A DNA stretch of 64,000 nucleotides from Chenopodium formosanum (Eukaryota; Streptophyta; Magnoliopsida; Caryophyllales; Amaranthaceae), in assembly GCA_024500155.1 (NCBI GenBank), contig CM044857.1:47201001-47265000 (forward strand), read 5' to 3'. Positions within the stretch are counted from its first letter, which is position 1. Every line of letters starts with the position of its first letter. Below the pieces are notes generated by a model. The model made no database searches. It saw only the letters and a list, made by a program, of their open reading frames with translations, and was not told the origin of the DNA. Both the position numbers and the translations under genes were made by a program. Positions 59,107-64,000 of this stretch are shown here, piece after piece.

Positions 59107-60765
59107 TAAACATGGGCACGGGCCGTGCCCGTGCCGCCGCGGGCCGTGCCTGGCCGTGCCGGGGTGGTGGCCGTGCCGTGCCGGCTCCGCGGCGTGCCGT
59201 GCCGTGCCTGAAATTGGCACACCCCAGCCCACGGCACGGCCCACGTGCCTAGCGGGCCGGGCCGTGCCGGGCCGCGGGCCAAACCGTGCCACTCTTATTT
59301 TTTTTTATTTTTTTTTAAAAAAAATAAATGATAAAAAAAAACGAATTAAAAACAACAATGCATATAATAAAAAAAAATACGAGTGCGATAATCCAAAAAC
59401 ACAAAAAATTGAAGAATAACTTATTTTATTATATGACGGTAGCCGGTACGAATGTACGATAATTCAATAATACAAAATTACAAAATAAGTGATGATAATT
59501 AAAAATCGTACAATAGTGTATGAATATTGAATAACTTCATTTATTATACGGAATACGAAGTTCGATAATACAAAAAGAATACAATAGTGTATAATGTAAA
59601 TATGTAATCATGTAATTATTATTGGTCGTCTTCGCCTTCGTCTTCATCTTCGTCTTCGTCTCCTAGAGGTTCAAGTTCATCCGCCAATTGAGTGGATTGA
59701 GAAGTATGAGAACTAAAAGAAGTCGACGTTCCTTCATCGTCGTCGTTTTGTGCATAAGTACGATCTTGAGAACGAGTTTCGGCATCCAACCAATCCTCGA
59801 AGCAAACACACATTTCAAGTGTTTCGGGTTTTAGTCTTGTTCTTCTATCGTCTAGAACTCTTCCCGACGCACTAAAAGCTCTTTCGGAAGCAACGGAGGA
59901 GACTTGGATAGCAAAAATATCACGAGCCATTGCCGACAAAATTGGATGTTTCACGGCTTGTGATTTCCACCAATCGAGGATGTCGAGGCCAAACTTCTCT
60001 TCATCGTCCATGCCTTTCATGAAGTCGTAACTTAAGTACATTTGCAACTCCGAAACATCGCTTTGTGTTCTCCTAGATGATGATGATTCTGTACCTGAAT
60101 ACTTAGAGATCAAGTTAGCAGCTTGTGCAAATAAACCTTTGGCCCGTTTACTTACATTTTTGGATGTTTGAGAAGGGGCAAATCGAGACACGGTTCCATA
60201 TTTACTTTCATAAACTCTATATAAATTAAAAAACTCATCCATCACCTTATTCTTAAAAGTTTCAACATCATCTTCAAAATTCATGTTACTATAATAAATA
60301 TCAATTAATAAAAAGGTGCCATCATATTTTTGTCTAGGATCTAAAATAGAAGCAAAAATATAAATCATAGGAATATCGGTGTAATATTTACGCCATTTAT
60401 CCTCCATGGATGGAAGATATCCACGATAAACATGTAGTGATCGGCCATAAACGGCTAGTTTTCCAACGGTAAGGCACGGGCCGTGCCGTGCCGTGCCGGG
60501 CCGTGCCTGGCTTCGTGCCGGGCCGTGCCTGGCCGTGCCACGTGTCGTGCCGGCGGGTCGTGCCAGCGTGCCGGCCCACGTGCCGGCCACCGTGCCACCC
60601 GCCGTGCCACGTGCCGTGCCCGTGCCGGAATTCGGATTTTTGTTCACGGCACGGCCCACAGGTGGGCCGCCGTGCCGTGCCGCCACCCGTGCCCGTGCCG
60701 GGCCGTGCCGGAGTCGTGCCGGGCCCGTGCCGCCCGCGTGCCGGCAAGGCCCGTGCCCACCTTTA
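59107..60765. mobile_element. hAT element with GC-rich subterminal repeats and a partial transposase
   Basis: The ends TAAACATGGGCACGGGCC and the complement of GGCCCGTGCCCACCTTTA are inverted. TCTGTATA is duplicated exactly at 59099-59106 and 60766-60773 (8 bp, hAT). Both ends carry about 200-300 bp of GTGCCGGGCC / GGCACGGCCCG-type repeats (59113-59290 and 60474-60758), in sharp contrast to the AT-rich centre. The centre keeps only the C-terminal part of a transposase on the minus strand. 1659 bp. Confidence 0.9.
59619..60473 (-). pseudogene. hAT transposase, C-terminal fragment
   Basis: About 280 codons from the end of a RICESLEEPER-like hAT transposase. It includes the DUF4413-like segment (KWRKYYTDIPMIYIFASILDPRQKY) and the C-terminal dimerisation domain (LDILDWWKSQ, then ILSAMARDIFAIQVSSVASE, then AFSASGRVLDDRRTRL). 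The tail is acidic (DEDEDEDEGEDD). The BED zinc finger and the first two catalytic acidic residues are missing, so it is inactive as a transposase. The frame stays open upstream through the GC-rich repeats to 60776, giving 385 codons, but that part is repeat translation and its first codon is not ATG. A dimerising fragment could in theory still be made. Confidence 0.8.
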
Positions 60766-60935
60766 TCTGTATACAACTATTTTGTGAAGTTGCCTTCCCT
60801 TTTATTCTTACAATTTTCTGAAATAGCGTTCTTTAAATTTAAAATCTTTACTGTTTAACCTTTAATGATATCTTACATAATTCCTCTCGACTTTTGAAGG
60901 CATAGTAGATAAAATAACCATATTGTCTGTTTAAA

Positions 60936-61465
60936 GGCAAAGTGGATGGTTTCAACCACTCAATTAGCCTCTCAAGAGTGTTGAGGGTTCCATGGGAAAC
61001 TTCTCGACCTCTTTCATTTTCAAGTCCAAAAAATTTCATATTAGTCCAAAAATGAAGGCTATATTCCATGCTTTAGGGCTAAATTTGGAGGTTTAGCGAC
61101 CCGTTATCAAATAATCTTGGCATTGCAGGGAATTCATCCTATGGTCATATATTGTTGTTTAAAATTGCAGATAGACTGTAGTTTGTCATGTAAAGGCATG
61201 TGGTGGCTTTGACTTAGATAAAGAAGGCATGTACGAAAATGATTAAATTGATGATTTAAAGGCAAAGTGGATCGTTTAATTTGACCGCCCAAATGGCCTC
61301 TAAGGTGTTGTGGGTTCCATGGAATTGAAAAAACTCCAACGTCTTTCCTTTTTGGGTTCAGAAAAGTCTGAAATTGTCTAAAGTATATAATACACAAAAT
61401 CAGACCAATTACAAAGGTTATGAGACCCGCTATCAAACAATATCAATGTTGTAAAGGATGCTTAA
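60936..61465. repeat. Diverged tandem repeat, period about 325 bp
   Basis: GGCAAAGTGGAT, GCCTCTCAAG/GCCTCTAAGG, GGGTTCCATGG and GCGACCCGTTATCAAA/AGACCCGCTATCAAA recur in the same order starting at 60936 and 61261. The copies differ by many substitutions and small indels. No coding frame survives. It could be a satellite or element remnant. Confidence 0.75.
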
Positions 61466-62397
61466 TATTGGGGTTCAAGTGATGAGTTTTGTTCATTCAT
61501 GTGGCTATTTTGAAATTATGTTGCATTAGTAGTACATTTAAGTTTGGAGTGTACCTTTTTTAGAAAATATTCTAAATCAAGTCTCCAAAATAAAAAAAAG
61601 TACTTAATTTAAAAAGTGAATGTCAATTATCCTAAGTGATTAAATTTTAAGGGTGGTACTTATTATATGTGTGTGTGATGTATTGGTGCGAGTAATTTAT
61701 GTTATTTACAAAGTACATATGATATCTTTTTCTCATTAAGACTTATGGCTACTTATGGTACTTCGATTATATATGAAGATTTGTTGTTTGATAATTGATA
61801 TACTCATCTCTTAATTCATTTGGAATATATATCTGTCTCTTTTGGAGTACGTGATACATCCTTGCCAAAATCCCAAGTACTGACATATTTATGACAAACT
61901 TTTAAAAAAATTAGATGATCTGCTTTAAACTTACCTTAAAATGCTCAAAAAATTTACCCTATAGGGAATGAATTGAAAGTTACCTTAATATAATAAAAGT
62001 TATTTAAGCTTTAAGTATAAAAGTACCCTAAATTCAACAAAAGTGACCCCGATGTATAATACATCGGATGTATACAAATTTTTTTACACATTTATACACT
62101 ACGTGCTACTACACAATAAGAAGTTATTGTATAGTCTTAGACCATCATTTCTCAATCAGTATCTTTTACTCCGGTAGTAAATTTGGTAAATTCCCAACTG
62201 TCAAATACTTTTCTGCCTTAATTGATTACCATAGAGGCACAGACACATAATAATTTAAGACATTTTTAAAAAGTGAGTGAATATAAGATATGATAGGATA
62301 AAGTAAGAGACAAAACAAAAGGCGGGTGAATATATAAAAAAGATGAACAAAATATTTTTAAAAAGTGTGTAAGGGAATGTACATATTTATTGAAGTG
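61466..62397. other. AT-rich spacer
   Basis: No gene or defined element seen. Confidence 0.4.
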
Positions 62398-62572
62398 GGC
62401 TGAATTGAACTAAACTAAACTGAAGTGATTGGAGTTGAACTGAACTGAATAAAGTTATAGAGCTGAAATGAATATTTTATGAGAGAAGAAAATTAGGAAG
62501 TGAACTGAACTGAATTGATTGAATTGAAGCTGAACTGAACTGAATTGAAATTAAACTGAAATGAACAAGCCC
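62398..62572. repeat. TGAACTGAA-rich minisatellite
   Basis: Irregular 5-bp units around GAACT (TGAACTGAACTGAAT, TAAACTAAACTGAAG) through about 175 bp, interrupted at 62455-62505. Confidence 0.7.
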
Positions 62573-62761
62573 TAACTATGTAAAAAATTTCTTCCTTTTA
62601 TTTTAGAGGATAATTCACTGGTCTAAGATTATACAAAACTTACTTAACCCTTCATAATAGGGGAAAAATCTTGCGTGGACTTGATCCACAATAATATAAT
62701 ACGAAATATATGTGTGTTCTATATAATGTTGTATATTTAAAATCAACTCTCTTATTCTATA

Positions 62762-63160
62762 TACTACCTCCGTTACATATTACTCCCTCCGTCCCCTATT
62801 GATAGTCCCTTATGAGCATTTTTTACGGGAATTAATAAACATAAATAAGAATAGTAAAAGTACATTGAAAAAGTAAATTGACATTAGGTATGCAAAAAAG
62901 TAGAAAGAGAAAGTAATAAAAATACACGAGAAAACAAAATTTACATTGGAAAATTAAATTTGCACAAATATTGTTGTAAATTGGAGAGAATTTTGGTAAA
63001 AATTAATGGTTATTGGAAAAAGCAAATGGGGTGAACATTTTGGGACTAAAATTTTCCCATTAGGGACTATCGTTTGGGGACCGAGGGAGTATTTGCAACG
63101 ATTAGACATTTTTCCTTTTTACTTTCAAATCATTGCAAATAATATGTAACAGAGGTAGTA
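62762..63160. mobile_element. Small MITE interrupted by another MITE
   Basis: Ends TACTACCTCCGTTACATATTA and the complement of AATATGTAACAGAGGTAGTA. Without the insertion it is about 90 bp and its arm ACATATTATTTGCAACGATT agrees with the family member at 635-730. Confidence 0.88.
62783..63089. mobile_element. Stowaway-like MITE nested in the small MITE
   Basis: CTCCCTCCGTCCCCTATTGA... and the complement of TAGGGACTATCGTTTGGGGA...GAGGGAG form the ends. The duplicated TA is at 62781-62782 and 63090-63091. About 307 bp. Confidence 0.9.
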
Positions 63161-63195
63161 ATAACATGTGTGTTCTATGTAATATATTCACATCT

Positions 63196-63644
63196 TACTC
63201 CCTCCATCCCTTTTTTACATTCCTATTTGTAAAATTACACGGGAATTAATGAACTCGGAATAAAACAAAGATCAATAAAACAAAGTACAATGGGAATTAT
63301 AAAACATTAGTTGATGTCTTTGAGTAAAACAAAAATAGAATAATATTTAATACTGCACATGTCATCAATCCTTTGAAAAGAAAAAGGATCAATAACATTT
63401 TTTGGTGGAAAAAAAAGTACCAATCATATTCATCAAAATTGATGCACATGTGGATTGTAAAAATAAGAGTGAGAATTAGAAAATAAGAGTGGGAAAATAA
63501 AGAAAGCATTAATTACAAAACAGAATAATAGGGATAATTTGGGATATTTTGTAAAAATTTACTTACTAAAATAGAAAGTAGGAATATATTTTTTTAAAAT
63601 ACCCAAAAAAAAAGTAGGAATGTAAAAAAGGGGCGGAGGGAGTA
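63196..63644. mobile_element. Stowaway-like MITE
   Basis: Ends TACTCCCTCCATCCCTTTTT and the complement of AAAAAGGGGCGGAGGGAGTA pair over 30 bp (continuing TACATTCCTA), with TA at both ends. 449 bp; the ORF inside (63297-63509) is AT-rich and not supported. Confidence 0.88.
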
Positions 63645-64000
63645 TCTATTTTCTATTACGAAACTAACTAAAAATAAATTAATTGACCATGAAATTAAAC
63701 TTATCTAATTGAGATTTTTTTTTTTTTTTTAATTGTACTTTTTTGCATCACCAAATTGGGCAAAAGAATAACTTTGAAAGAGTAAGGTGTCACACCCACA
63801 GAAGTCTTTATACCCCAAAAAACCATCAAAGTCTTACCCAAAAACAAGATTAATTCACCACCATCAACTCATCAATTGACCAATTCATCCATCATTTTAC
63901 ACGTGTCGGTTGTTGAGCCCTCGCATTTAGCAAATTAACTAATTTTAAAAAATAACAGTAAATAACACAACAAAAAGCACATTAAACAAAAATAATGATT
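63645..64000. other. AT-rich end of the window
   Basis: A T run at about 63717-63730 and CACGTG-like ACACGTGTC at 63900-63908. The window ends without a gene. Confidence 0.4.

Noticed and set aside
59013..59290. GC repeats at the hAT end as a possible CRISPR array
   Set aside because: Units are short, irregular and without unique spacers, and the host is a plant nucleus; they are subterminal transposon repeats.
60397..60858. Cys/Arg/Pro-rich open frames in the hAT subterminal repeats
   Set aside because: Translations of the GTGCC repeat in other frames.

Overview
This window looks like nuclear DNA from a flowering plant, most likely a eudicot. The genes have many introns with plant-type GT/AG borders, AT-rich introns and plant-specific families (clade A PP2C, HESO1, DUF248 methyltransferase, MATH-BTB, DUF7722). 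About half of the window is nested transposable elements. The species cannot be read from the sequence; the transposon families would fit Caryophyllales but do not prove it.

Layout. 1-3300: a small MITE, then an intact clade A protein phosphatase 2C gene (PP2CA/AHG3-like, 3 exons, 399 aa, plus strand) with ABRE/G-box motifs upstream. 3300-6080: gene-poor. 6083-6961: an F-box pseudogene, broken by a Tat-type Gypsy retrotransposon (6962-21826, minus strand, TSD ATATC). The Gypsy was itself hit twice by one Copia-type family: a one-LTR copy in its gag (10801-12455, TSD GTGTC) and a full-length copy with nearly identical LTRs but no intact ORF in its 5' LTR (13212-21488, TSD AGCTA). 21850-26000: MITE-rich, gene-free DNA. 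About 26150-29190: DNA that looks mitochondrial (NUMT), carrying a hAT MITE and a non-autonomous CACTA element. 29405-32015: a three-level nest (Stowaway-like MITE, Harbinger MITE, solo LTR). 32204-33231: a 1-kb MITE relative carrying gene-like repeats.

33400-54830 is the gene-rich block. HESO1 (small-RNA uridylyltransferase, plus, 483 aa) is convergent with a PMT11-like Golgi methyltransferase (minus, 676 aa). That gene is divergent from a MATH-BTB/BPM CUL3 adaptor (plus, 418 aa). 55539-55769 is a 76-aa DUF7722 gene (minus). The rest holds two hAT elements, one keeping a transposase C-terminus behind GC-rich subterminal repeats, a diverged tandem repeat, a TGAACTGAA-rich tract and a cluster of MITEs including one inserted precisely inside another.

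The genes form no operon-like pathway. PP2CA-like and BPM-like proteins are both known in ABA signalling, but their presence in one window may be chance. The strongest observations are the insertion histories, which can be rebuilt to the base from target-site duplications. The least ordinary is the young Copia-type family that lacks coding capacity but keeps a conserved GC-rich hairpin leader.
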